DNA from: Cercis canadensis
Taxonomy: Eukaryota > Streptophyta > Magnoliopsida > Fabales > Fabaceae
Assembly: GCA_003255065.1 (NCBI GenBank)
Contig: QAOA01006149.1
Location: 42,724-106,723 of the forward strand
Reading direction: 5' to 3'
Length of the DNA stretch: 64,000 nucleotides
In this document: piece after piece, positions 23,732 through 35,829 of the stretch
Numbering within the stretch: position 1 is the first letter of the stretch
Layout: each line of letters begins with the position of its first letter
Notes under the pieces: model-generated
Told to the model about the DNA's origin: nothing
The model's database searches: none
Seen by the model: the letters and a program-made list of their open reading frames with translations, nothing else
Translations under genes and position numbers: made by a program

Positions 23732-26700
23732 GGGTATCAGAGCAAATCGATCCAGATTTGCTGCATCCGCATCTTGATCATTCTCTGAAGCAAGATTAAG
23801 AAAGTGATTCTGCATTCATTCGTTTGACGATGGAATCCGCAGCTGGAACAGAAACTGGAAATGCAACTGCATCTTCGCATAGGGAAACCACAAGCAACTT
23901 CAATGGAGATCCTCTGGTGTTAGCAACCTCAGATCATCCAGGAATGCAGCTTGTTTCTACTCCTTTGACAGGTAATAACTATCTGTCATGGACTCGTTCT
24001 ATTAAAATTGCTCTAGGAGCCAAGGTGAAGCTTGGCTTCATCAATGGCAGATGTGCTATGCCAAAAGAAGAATCTGTTGACTATGACCAATGGATTAGGG
24101 TGGATTGCATGATTAGATCATGGATCCTAAATTCTATTTCAAAAGAAATCGTTGAAGCCTTTCTTTATGCCTCATCTGCTAGAGAATTGTGGCTGGAGTT
24201 AGAAGAAAGGTTTGGTGAGTCCAATGGACCACAAATATACCAAATTCAACGTGAAATCAGTACTGCCTCTCAAGGAACGCAGTCTGTGGTGCAATATTTC
24301 ACTAAGCTGAAGAAATTGTGGGATGAATTGCTTTGTGTTCAGCCAACTCCACAGTGCACCTGTAAACACTGCAATTGTGATGTCACCAAGAATATCTCAG
24401 TCATTGCTCATTCAACCAAATTGGTGCAATTTCTGATGGGCCTTAGTGATGATTTTGATCATCTACGAAATCAGATTTTGGTGATGGATCCATTGCCTTC
24501 AGTTAACAAAGCCTATTCGATGATATTAAGAATTGAGAAGCAAAGAGAGGTACAAATTCATATGATGGGGAAGGTTGATAACTCTGCCATGTTTGTGAAG
24601 ACTCCTATGGCAAGAGGTCCTAGTGGAGGGAAAAATAATTTCAAGAAGCAGAACAACACTGACAAAAGAAGTGAGAAATGTACACACTGCAATATGAGTG
24701 GTCACACTAAAGATTTCTGTTTCAAACTACATGGCTATCCTGATTGGTATAAGACATTAAAAGATCAACGCAATAAACCACCTACAGCAGGCAAATTCAT
24801 GGCCAATCTTGCAGATACTCCCTTGGATCTCAGTACTGATAATCCTGTTGACAAACTCACTGACCAAAGAGCTACATTGGCAGAGATAATTCAGCACAAA
24901 TTCTCCAAATTGATGAAGGGACAAGGGGGTCTTGAAGGCCATTATGTCAATTTTGCTCACACTGAGAATTTTGCAGGTACATCTACTCACCAATCTCTTC
25001 AATTTGCTTTGCAATCTGTTAGTAGTATAGATCCTGGTACTTGGATAGTGGACACAGGTGCATCTAATCACATGTGCATTAATTCTAATCTTCTTTACCA
25101 TAAACAGCCAGTGAAGCAACTCACACCAGTTTTCTTACCTGATGGCACAACTAAACTTGTTCATCACATAGGAGACATACCTCTCAGTCCCCAATTAATA
25201 TTGACAGATGCTCTATATGTTCCTAGTTTTAAGTTCAATTTACTCTCAGTCAGAAAATTATCCCAAACAGCTCAAATTCAGTTCATTTTCTACCCTGACA
25301 AATGCATTTTGCAGGACCTACAGACTGAGACTATTCTGGCAGTTGGTAAAGTCGTTGGGAACTTATACATATTAGACAAATCATCTTTCATTCAGCCTGT
25401 TCATGTTCCTCTCAATTCCATTTGTAATTCAGTTACTTCAGCTTGTAATCTTACTACTGTTCAGAATAAAATTCCATTACTCTTGTGGCATACCAGATTT
25501 GGGCATGCCTCTTTGAAGGCTTTACAACATATACCATTTCTAACTAGTATCAGTTCTGCTCTACCCTCACCATGTGATGTTTGTCATAAATCTAAGCAAC
25601 ACAGAATTCCCTTTCCCATTAGCACTACCAGATCAGCCTCTATTTTTGATCTTTTACACATAGACTTATGGGGACCATACAAAAAGGCCTCTATCACAGG
25701 AGCACATTATATGCTCACTGTGGTAGATGATCACAGTAGAGCTACATGGGTGTTTTTACTGCGACATAAGCATCAAACCCTTGACACACTTAAAGTTTTT
25801 TTTAAAATGATACACACTCAGTTTCAAAAACACATTCGCTGTATTAGAACTGATAATGGCACTGAATTCACTAGTCTTGAGTGTCAATCATTCTTGTCCA
25901 ACCTAGGTATTCTTCACCACAGGAGTTGTGTTTATACACCCCAGCAAAATGGAATTGTTGAAAGAAAACACAGACATCTCTTGCAAATTGCTCGAGCTCT
26001 TATGTTTCAAGCCAACTTGCCTAATAAATTTTGGGGACACTCCCTCTTAATGGCTGCTTACCTCATAAATAGGTTACCCTCACAGTTCTTAGGTTGGAAA
26101 ACTCCCTATGAATTGTTAAATCACACCAAACCAGATTACCTTCTCCTCAAGGTATTTGGTTGTCTTTGCTATGCTACTAACACATTTCCTCACAAAGATA
26201 AATTTGAGGCACGAGCATCCAAATGCATTTTTCTTGGTTTTGTCCCAGGACAGAAAGCTTATAGGGTCTATGACTTACTCACTCATCATGTTTTTACTTC
26301 TCGTGATGTCATCTTTTATGAAGCTGTTTTTCCTTTTGACCATTTTTCACATGACCCCAGTGAGCTGTCACTCCCTCTCATTCCTATTGATTCTCTTGCC
26401 TCTGACCCTCAAGCCATTACCTCTTCTGTTCCACCTGCTGTTCCCCTTTCTCCCATTCCTTCTAGCTCTCTTGAGCTGCCTGCCCCTGACATATCAGATT
26501 CTTGTTCCCCTGGCCTATCTACTGATGCCATACCAGAACTCAATTCCTCTACTGATGCCTTACCCGCCACAACCTCCTCTCCTTCCTCACCTTTTCAGCC
26601 TTCTCACTCTCTTCAACCTACTCCTTTACCTCCTGTCTTAAGGCACAGTTCTAGACCTAAAGTGAAACCAGTCTGGCTGTCAGATTTTGTTTCAAATGTT

Positions 26701-28364
26701 TTTCTTCCCTCAGATTTACCAACTGCTATATCCAATTCTCCTGCACATATTTCTCCTGGTTTTTCAGGTTACACCCCCTACTTTCCCATATCATCATTCT
26801 CCTTATTTTACTGACTCATACATGTCATTTCTTGCAAATGTGTCTTCTACTCCTGAACCTCGCTCTTACTACCATGCAAGCAAAAATGACAAGTGGCTTG
26901 CAGCCATGAATAAAGAATTAGAAGCCCTGGAATCCAATCATACCTGGGACCTAGTCCCTTTGCCTCTTGGAAAAAAGGCAATTGGCTCTAAGTGGGTCTA
27001 TAAAATCAAATACTTGCCAGATGGGACTGTTGATAGATATAAGGTTAGTTGCCAAGGGCTATCATCAAATCGAGGGTGTTCATTATAAGGACAGCTTCTC
27101 ACCTGTTGCAAAGCTTGTCACAGTGCGAATTTTCTTAGCCATTGTTACTGCACAACAATGGCCACTCCATCAACTTGACATCAACAATGCCTTTCTCCAT
27201 GGCTATTTGAATGAAGAAGTGTTCATGCATCCCCCTCAGGGCTACACCAAAGCCCAATCCCATGAGGTCTGTCTACTCAAGCGCTCCCTTTATGTCTTAA
27301 AGCAAGCCTCTAGACAATGGAATCTTGAATTTTCTGGTAAGCTTAAGGCCTATGGCTTCACACAGAGCTCACATGATCATTGTTTCTTCACCATGCATAC
27401 ACCATCATCTTTCTTAGCTCTTTTGGTTTATGTTGATGATGTCTTAGTCACTGGTACACATGATCATGATATCCTCCAAGTGAAACAGTTTTTGCATGAT
27501 TCCTTCACTATTAAGGATTTGGGGCCTGCCCATTATTTTTTGGGTCTTGAGATTGCTCGTGGAGAACTAGGCACTTATGTTACACAGAGGAAGTATGTTT
27601 TAGATATCTTGAAGGATGCTGGCTTGCTTGGTGCCAAACCTACTACCACACCCCTACCCAAAGGCCAAAATTTCTCCTCTGCTGGTACCTTACTGCCTGA
27701 ACCTGATAGATACAGAAGACTTGTTGGTCGTCTGCTTTATCTCAACCTCACTAGACCAGACATCACTCATGCCGTGCACCAACTCAGTCAGTACATTCAC
27801 TCCCCCACCCAAGCACATTGGAATGGAGCCATACATGTTTTGAAGTACCTCAAAGGGACCCCCTCTACAGGTTTATTTTTTGCATCTGCCTGTGATTTTA
27901 ATCTCACTGCTTACTGTGATGCTGACTGGGCAGCATGTAAGGACACCAGAAGGTCCATTACTGGTTACTGTATCTCTCTTGGTTCTTCTCTCATCTCTTG
28001 GAAGACTAAGAAACAAACTACTGTTAGTAGATCTTCAGCAGAGGCAGAGTACCGTAGTCTTGCCACCACAGTTTGTGAACTTCTTTGGATCACATACATC
28101 TTACATGATTTTCGAATCTCTTTCTCTTTGCCTATTCCTTTGTGGTGTGACAACTTGGCAGCCTTACACATTACTGCCAATCCTGTCTTCCATGAGAGGA
28201 CCAAGCATCTTGAAATAGATTGTCATCTAGTTCGTGATAAGTATAAAGAAGGCTTTGTCCTCCCTCAGCACATCTCTTCCAAGGCTCAACTTGCTGATAT
28301 CTTTACCAAGAACCTTGTTGGACCTCAGTTCCATTTCCTTCTGTCCAAGTTGGGATTGGTTGAC
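23732..28364 (+). mobile_element. Ty1/copia retrotransposon, array copy 3 (broken)
   Basis: Third copy, broken (about three breaks) but with the longest continuous gag-to-integrase reading of the four. Gag about 23829-24750, CCHC knuckle near 24680-24720, protease near 25050, integrase about 25490-26310, reverse transcriptase about 26910-27640, RNase H about 27890-28310. Recognisable family sequence stops at 28364, where unrelated filler begins. Protein-level variants match copy 1. Confidence 0.9.
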
Positions 28365-28528
28365 AAAACGTAAGCAGTGCCAGAATTTAACAGTAAAGCA
28401 ATTAAAATCTATAAGCACCAACAAGTCCAAATCTCCAAAATATGTCTAAAAGCCATAAAATTCACTAGAAACACACACTAAAAGACTAAGTATAAGAGAA
28501 ACAAATAGTATAAAATAATGTGTTATCA
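28365..28528. other. Filler between copia copies 3 and 4, with a gypsy-type LTR end
   Basis: No relation to the copia family. Its last 49 bases or so (AAAAGACTAAGTAT... to TGTTATCA) resemble the last 49 bases of the gypsy solo LTR at 36326-37751. So this is probably the tail of a related gypsy LTR, directly abutting a partial copia LTR. Confidence 0.6.
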
Positions 28529-28753
28529 AGTCTTCATTCATTTTGTTAATCATAGTTAGTATTCTGTTATAAGTCAGTTAATGAATGCTGAGCTGCCTGC
28601 CTACGTGGCACCTTAGTCCTTTACTTATATAAGCCATTATGTATACTGTACTGATATAGGATTGGAATATACAGAATATTTCTCCTCTCACTCTGACTTC
28701 ATTTTCTTCTTGCTTCATTGCTTGGCTACTCATCCTTTGTAAGGATTGTTACA
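28529..28753 (+). repeat. Partial LTR at the left of copia copy 4
   Basis: The right 225 bases of the family LTR, ending TGTTACA, followed by the PBS TGGTATCAGAGC at 28754-28765. About three differences from the matching part of the LTR at 33409-33717 (about 1.3%), consistent with the two being a pair. Confidence 0.9.
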
Positions 28754-31700
28754 TGGTATCAGAGCAAATCGATCCAGATTTGCTACATCCGCATCTTGAT
28801 CATTCTCTGAAGCAAGATTAAGAAAGTGATTCTGCATTCATTCGTTTGACGATGGAATCCGCAGCTGGAACAGAAACTGGAAATGCAACTGCATCTTCGC
28901 ATAAGGAAACCACAAGAAACTTCAATGGAGATCCTCTGGTGTTAGCAACCTCAGATCATCCAGGAATGCAGCTTGTTTCGATTCCTTTGACAGGTAATAA
29001 CTATCTGTCATGGACTCGTTCTATTAAAATTGCTCTAGGAGCCAAGGTGAAGCTTGGCTTCATCAATGGCAGATGTGCTATGCCAAAAGAAAAATCTGTT
29101 GACTATGACCAATGGATTAGGGTGGATTGCATGATTAGATCATGGATCCTGAATTCTATTTCAAAAGAAATTGTTGAAGCTTTTCTTTATGCCTCATCTG
29201 CTAGAGAATTGTGGCTGGAGTTAGAAGAAAGATTTGGTGAGTCCAATGGACCACAAATCTACCAAATTCAACGTGAAATCAGTACTGCCTCTCAAGGAAC
29301 GCAGTCTGTGGTACAATATTTCACTAAACTGAAGAAATTGTGGGATGAATTGCTTTGTGTTCAGCCAACTCCACAATGCACCTGTAAACACTGCAATTGT
29401 GATGTCACCAAGAAGATCTCAGTCATTGCTCATTCAACCAAATTGGTGCAGTTTCTGATGGGCCTTAGTGATGATTTTGATCATCTACGAAATCAGATTT
29501 TGGTGATGGATCCATTGCCTTCAGTTAACAAAGCCTATTCGATGATATTAAGAATTGAGAAGCAAAGAGAGGTACAAGTTCATATGATGGGGAAGGTTGA
29601 TAACTCTGCCATGTTTGTGAAGGCTCCTATGGCAAGAGGTTCTAGTGGAGGCAAAAGTAATTTCAAGAAGCAGAACAACATTGACAAAAGAAGTGAGAAA
29701 TGTACACACTGCAATATGAATGGTCACACTAAAGATTTCTGTTTCAAACTACATGGCTATCCTGATTGGTATAAGACATTAAAAGATCAACGCAATAAAC
29801 CACCTACAGCAGGAAAGTTCATGGCCAATCTTGCAGAAACTCCCTTGGATCTCAGTGCAGATAATTCTGTTGACAAACTCACTGACCAAAGAGCTACATT
29901 GGCAGAGATAATTCAGCACGAATTCTCAAAATTGATGAAGGGACAAGGGGGTCTTGAAGGCCATTATGTCAATTTTGCTCACACTGAGAATTTTGCAGGT
30001 ACATCTACTCACCAATCTCTTCAATTTGCTTTGCAATCTGTTAGTAGTATAGATCCTGGTACTTGGATAGTAGACACAGGTGCATTAATTCTAATCTTCT
30101 TTACCATAAACAGCCAGTGAAGCAACTCACACCTGTTTTCTTACCTGATGGCACAACTAAACTTGTTCATCACATAGGAGACATACATCTCAGTCCCCAA
30201 TTGATATTGACCGATGCTCTATATGTCCCTAGTTTTAAGTTCAATTTACTCTCAGTCAGAAAATTATCCCAAACAGCTCAGATTCAGTTCATTTTCTATC
30301 CTGACAAATGCATTTTGCAGGACCTACAGACTGAGGCTATTCTGGCAGTTGGTAAAGTCGTTGGGAACTTATACATATTAGACAAATCATCTTTCATTCA
30401 GCCTGTTCATGTTCCTCTCAATTCCATTTGTAATTCAGTTACTTCAGCTTGTAATCCTACTACTGTTCAGAATAAAATTCCACTACTCTTGTGCCATACC
30501 AGATTTGGCCATGCCTCTTTGAAGGCTTTACAACATATACCATTTCTAACTAGTATCAGTTCTGCTCTACCCTCACCATGTGATATTTGTCATAAATCTA
30601 AGCAACACAGAATTCCCTTTCCCATTAGCACTACTAGATCAGCCTCTATTTTTGATCTTTTACACATAGACTTATGGGGACCATACAAAAAGGCCTCTAT
30701 CACAGGAGCACATTATATGCTCACTGTGGTAGATGATCACAGTAGAGCTACATGGGTGTTTTTACTGCGACATAAGCATCAAACCCTTGACACACTTAAA
30801 GTTTTTTTTAAAATGATACACACTCAGTTTCAAAAACACATTCGCTATATTAGAACTGATAATGGGACTGAATTCACTAGTCTTGAGTGTCAATCCTTCT
30901 TGTCCAACCTAGGTATTTTTCACCACAGGAGTTGTGTTTATACACCCCAGCAAAATGGAATTGTTGAAAGAAAACACAGACATCTCTTGCAACTTGCTCG
31001 AGCTCTTATGTTTCAAGCCAACTTGCCAAATAAATTTTGGGGACACTCCCTCTTAATGGCTGCTTACCTCATAAATAGGTTACCATCGCAATTTTTAGGT
31101 TGGAAAACTCCCTATGAATTGTTAAATCACACCAAACCAGATTACCTTCTCCTCAAGGTGTTTGGTTGTCTTTGCTATGCTACTAACACATTCCCTCACA
31201 AAGATAAATTTGAGGCACGAGCATCCAAATGCATTTTTCTTGGTTTTGTCCTAGGACAGAAAGCTTATAGAGTCTATGACTTACTCACTCATCATGTTTT
31301 TACTTCTCGTGATGTCATTTTTCATGAAACTGTTTTTCCTTTTGATCATTTTTCACATGACCCCAGTGAGATGTCACTTCCTCTCATTCCTATTGATTCC
31401 CTTGCCTCTGACCCTCAAGCCATTACCTCTTCTGTTCAACCTGCTGTTCCTCTTTCTCCTATTCCTTCTAGCTCTCTTGAGTTGCCTGCCCCTGGCATGT
31501 CAAGTTCTTGTTCCCCTGGCCTATCTACTGATGCCATACCAGAACTTACTTCCTCTACTGATGCCTTACCCGCTACAACCTCCTCTCCTTCATCACCTTT
31601 TCAGCCTTCTCACTCTCTTCAACCTACTCCTTTACCTCCTGTCTTAAGGCACAGTTCTAGACCCAAAGTGAAACCAATCTGGATGTCAGATTTTGTTTCC

Positions 31701-33717
31701 AATGTTTTTCTTCCCTCAGACTTACCAATTGCTATATCTCATTCTCCTGCACACATTTCTCCTGGTTTTTCAGGATACACCCCCTACTTTCCCATATCAT
31801 CATTCTCCTTATTTTACTGACTCATACATGTCATTTCTTGCAAATGTGTCTTCTACTCCTGAACCTCGTTCTTACTACCATGCAAGCAAAAATGACAAGT
31901 GGCTTGCAGCCATGAATAAAGAATTAGAAGCACTGGAATCCAATCATACCTGGGACCTAGTCCCTTTGCCTCCTGGAAAAAAGGCAATTGGATCTAAGTG
32001 GGTCTATAAAATCAAATACTTGCCAGATGGGACTGTTGATAGATATAAGGCAAGGTTAGTTGCCAAGGGCTATCATCAAATCGAGGGTGTTCATTATAAG
32101 GACAGCTTCTCACCTGTTGCAAAGCTTGTCACAGTCAGAATTTTCTTAGCCATTGTTACTGCACAACAGTGGCCACTCCATCAACTTGACATCAACAATG
32201 CCTTTCTCCATGGCTATTTGAATGAAGAAGTGTTCATGCATCCACCTCAGGGTTACACCAAAGCCAAATCTCATGAGGTCTGTCTACTCAAGCGCTCCCT
32301 TTATGGCTTAAAGCAAGCCTCTAGACAATGGAATCTTGAATTTTCTGGTAAGCTTAAAGACTATGGCTTCACACAGAGCTCACATGATCATTGTCTCTTC
32401 ACCATGCATACACCATCATCTTTCTTAGCTCTATTGGTTTATGTGGATGATGTCTTAGTTACGGGTACACATGATCATGATATCCTCCAAGTGAAATAGT
32501 TTTTGCATGATTCCTTCACTATTAAGGATTTGGGGCCTGCTCATTATTTTTTGGGTCTTGAGATTGCTCGTGGAGAACTAGGCACTTATGTTACACAGAG
32601 GAAGTATGTTTTAGATATCTTAAAAGATGCTGGCTTGCTTGGTGCCAAACCTACTGCCACACCCCTTCCCAAAGGCCAAAATTTCTCCTCTGCTGGTACC
32701 TTACTGCCTGAACCTGATAGATACAGAAGACTTGTTGGACGTCTGCTTTATCTCAACCTCACTAGACCAGACATCACTCATGCCGTGCACCAACTCAGTC
32801 AATACATCCACTCCCCCACTCAAGCACATTGGAATGGTGCCATACATGTTTTGAAATACCTCAAAGGGACCCCCTCTAGAGGTTTATTTTTGCATCTGCC
32901 TGTGATTTTAACCTCACTGCTTACTGTGATGCTGACTGGGCAGCATGTAAGGACACCAGAAGGTCCATTACTGGTTACTGTATCTCTCTTGGTTCCTCTC
33001 TCATCTCTTGGAAGACTAAGAAACAAACTACTGTTAGTAGATCTTTAGCAGAGGCAGAGTACCATAGTCTTGCCACCACAGTTTGTGAACTTCTTTGGAT
33101 CACCTACATCTTACATGATTTTCGATCTCTTTCTCTTTGCCTATTCCTTTGTGGTGTGACAACTTGGCAGCATTACACATTACTGCCAACCCTGTCTTCC
33201 ATGAGAGGACCAAGCATCTTGAAATAGATTGTCACCTAGTTCGTGATAAGTATAAAGAAGGCTTTGTCCTCCCTCAGCACATTTCTTCCAAGGCTCAACT
33301 TGCTGATATCTTTACCAAGAACCTTGCTGGACCTGAGTTTCATTTCCTTTTGTCCAAGTTGGGATTGGTTGACTTTCATTCTTCCCACTCTCCAACTTGA
33401 CGGGGGGATGTACAGAATATAATTGGTTAGTCAGTTAGTTTGTATAGTTTATTTATAACTGGAGTGATTAGTTAGACAACTGAACCTTAGTTAGTCTTCA
33501 TTCATTTTGTTAATCATAGTTAGTATTCTGTTATAAGTCAGTTAATGAATGCTGAGCTGCCTGCCTACGTGGCACCTTAGTCCTTTACTTATATAAGCCA
33601 TTATGTATACTGTATTGATATAGGATTGGAATATACAGAATATTTCTCCTTTCACTCTGACTTCATTTTCTTCTTGCTTCGTTGCTTGGCTACTCATCCT
33701 TTGTAAGGATTGTTACA
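28754..33717 (+). mobile_element. Ty1/copia retrotransposon, array copy 4 (broken)
   Basis: Fourth copy including its right LTR; broken (about five or six breaks). PBS at 28754-28765, gag about 28851-29770, protease near 30065, integrase about 30490-31300, reverse transcriptase about 31900-32640, RNase H about 32900-33310, purine tract before 33409. Its variants match copy 2. The base after the LTR is T, as in the family PBS, then the gap starts. Confidence 0.9.
33409..33717 (+). repeat. Right LTR of copia copy 4
   Basis: 309 bp, TGTACAGAATAT to TTGTTACA; closest to the partial LTR at 28529. Carries the same TATATAAG promoter-like motif as the others. Confidence 0.92.
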
Positions 33718-33718
33718 T

Positions 33719-33973
33719 NNNNNNNNNNNNNNNNNNNNNNNNNNNNNNNNNNNNNNNNNNNNNNNNNNNNNNNNNNNNNNNNNNNNNNNNNNNNNNNNNN
33801 NNNNNNNNNNNNNNNNNNNNNNNNNNNNNNNNNNNNNNNNNNNNNNNNNNNNNNNNNNNNNNNNNNNNNNNNNNNNNNNNNNNNNNNNNNNNNNNNNNNN
33901 NNNNNNNNNNNNNNNNNNNNNNNNNNNNNNNNNNNNNNNNNNNNNNNNNNNNNNNNNNNNNNNNNNNNNNNNN
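33719..33973. other. Assembly gap (255 N)
   Basis: Undetermined bases at the edge of the copia array; the true length may differ. Further array sequence may be hidden here. Confidence 1.
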
Positions 33974-35535
33974 ACATATACATTGTAAATATTTTATATA
34001 AGGTAAAACAATGATGTAATTATGAGCTTGCAAATTAATTTCTTTACATTACTTGCTGGCTCTTTTCTTATAATTTTTTTTTTTTGGTGCACCCTTTTTA
34101 TATCTCAGTCATTCCTTATAGAATAGGCACCAAGGAAGAGAGAAGCAGAGATCGTACATTATTCGTGGACAAGGTTCTTGTACATCAACTCTCTCTTCCT
34201 AAGCCATTTTTATGAGCATTTTGTTGCTTTCTCGCTTCCTTTTATGTGAACATGCATGGTTCATTTTATTATTTCCTCAATATCGAATTTTCTTATCTTG
34301 CAGGGGATGAAGGACTGTTTTGCTTGACTTGCAGATTAGCCCAGAGATATAAACAAGATCATACGGTATGTTTATCCCGTTGTCTTTTTTTATTTTTTTG
34401 TTGGCTCCATTCTCTATATTTCAAGTTTAAGGAGGCTATGTATTCGATTCTCCCCATTTTAGATGATAAAAAAAAGAGTTCTCCTAGTTTATCTCAAATG
34501 AGAAATCACTTTCTCTTCATCTTTTATATATCATGATTAATTTAATTTGATATCCATATATTTGTTTGGCCTTCATGCATCATGCAACACTTAAACATGG
34601 TTCTTTGCTCTTCTCTGGCTTCAGCATTGAGGTATCTATATACTTCTGAAAATCTTGTACAATTTTCTCTTTTTCTCTTATATACTCTGAGTAATATGGC
34701 TTTGTTCAAAGAGTATACATACAAAATGTTGATGGCTGAATTTACTTTTCATTATGTATTTAGATTGTTGAGTTTGTGTTTATTAGTATCTTTCCTTTTC
34801 ATTATGTTAAAGTATTATTCATTGTGTAAATTAGATTGTTGAGCTTACAATATGTGTATGTGGGTGTGTGTAAACATAATTACAAGAGTGAAATGTTATT
34901 TTGGTAGGAGCAGATGGAGAACGGACATCTCTTACAGGAAAACTCTGGACAGAACCAGCCTAGCACTGAAGCATCTTTGAGTCAAGGGTATAATATGATC
35001 TCAAGTTTACAAAATGTCATGCTACTTAATGTTCTGCGCAGTAATCAATATGAATCCAATAATGTGATATATATTTGCAAATATTTTTCGGAAACATATT
35101 AAAATAGTATTTGGTTAAGTTTCTATTATCTGCACAAATGAAAACCATGATGCAAGTTTGTAGATAAACATATGCTACCCTCCTTCAAAACATTTTTTAA
35201 TAGAAGTAACCCATGTTTTAAGGCTCATTGCAAAGCCACCATGAACCAGAGTGGGCCACCATGATTTAAAATAATTAAAAAATAATAATGTGCATAATTT
35301 GTGCAATATAAAAAGAGTAGTATTCCACTTAAATTTTATTCTTAATCTCCTATGTATGGCCTAATTTATATTACTCATGCTAGTGTCAAATTATATTTTC
35401 TCATACTGGGTTACAATACTTGAAAAGAGCTTTGCAATGAACATAAAAACATGTGCTACTTTGGTCTATGTCAAATGAGAGTCTTAAAAGGGATATAGCG
35501 TTATCCCATTTTGAAGGGAGTTAGCATAGTAACTC
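33974..35535 (+). pseudogene. Unrecognised tandem gene family, copy A (partial)
   Basis: Truncated copy of the gene also seen at 42386 (B), 51062 (C) and 59318 (D). Exon candidates with consistent splice sites: 34127-34173, 34304-34365 and 34914-34987. They would read R-G-Q-G-D-E-G-L-F-C-L-T-C, then A-Q-R-Y-K-Q-D-H-T, and M-E-N-G-H-L-L-Q ending in S-L-S-Q-G. Unlike copy C, the second exon has no internal stop. All later exons are absent because a TRIM-like element starts at 35536. The left flank is lost in the gap. Function unknown. The first 1.15 kb or so is almost identical to copy B. Confidence 0.6.
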
Positions 35536-35753
35536 TGTTGACATGTTGTGAGTGGGCCCTCCGTCCAAGTTTTCACTTATAATGTGGGAGAGTGTGATAG
35601 TCTTTCTTGTTCTGGAATTTATGCTTGAGAATGCAACTTTGTCCAAAATGCCTAAGGCAATTTAAACTTATGCATCTCAAGCTTTATATCCACCTAACTT
35701 TGCTCTTTTCTAATCAATGTGGGACTTTGCTTCACTTCTTTCATTTTCCAACA
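35536..35753 (-). repeat. Left terminal repeat of the TRIM-like element
   Basis: 218 bp, perfect TGTTG/CAACA ends, with GTGGGACTTTGC near its right end. Abuts an inverted purine tract, so it is the 3' LTR of a minus-strand element. Confidence 0.88.
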
Positions 35754-35829
35754 CTCCCCCTCAAGTCCAACTGGCCTGGCCCAGTTGTGACTTACCTTTT
35801 TTTAATCTTTCTAGTCTTTCAATCTTCAC

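Noticed and set aside
33682-34033. ORFs spanning unknown bases, also at 45017-45743
   Set aside because: Created by reading through N runs; no evidence of coding.
34246-34536. 96-codon ORF, identical at 42656-42946
   Set aside because: It runs across an intron with a good acceptor and donor (exon 34304-34365); identity reflects the recent duplication, not selection on the ORF.
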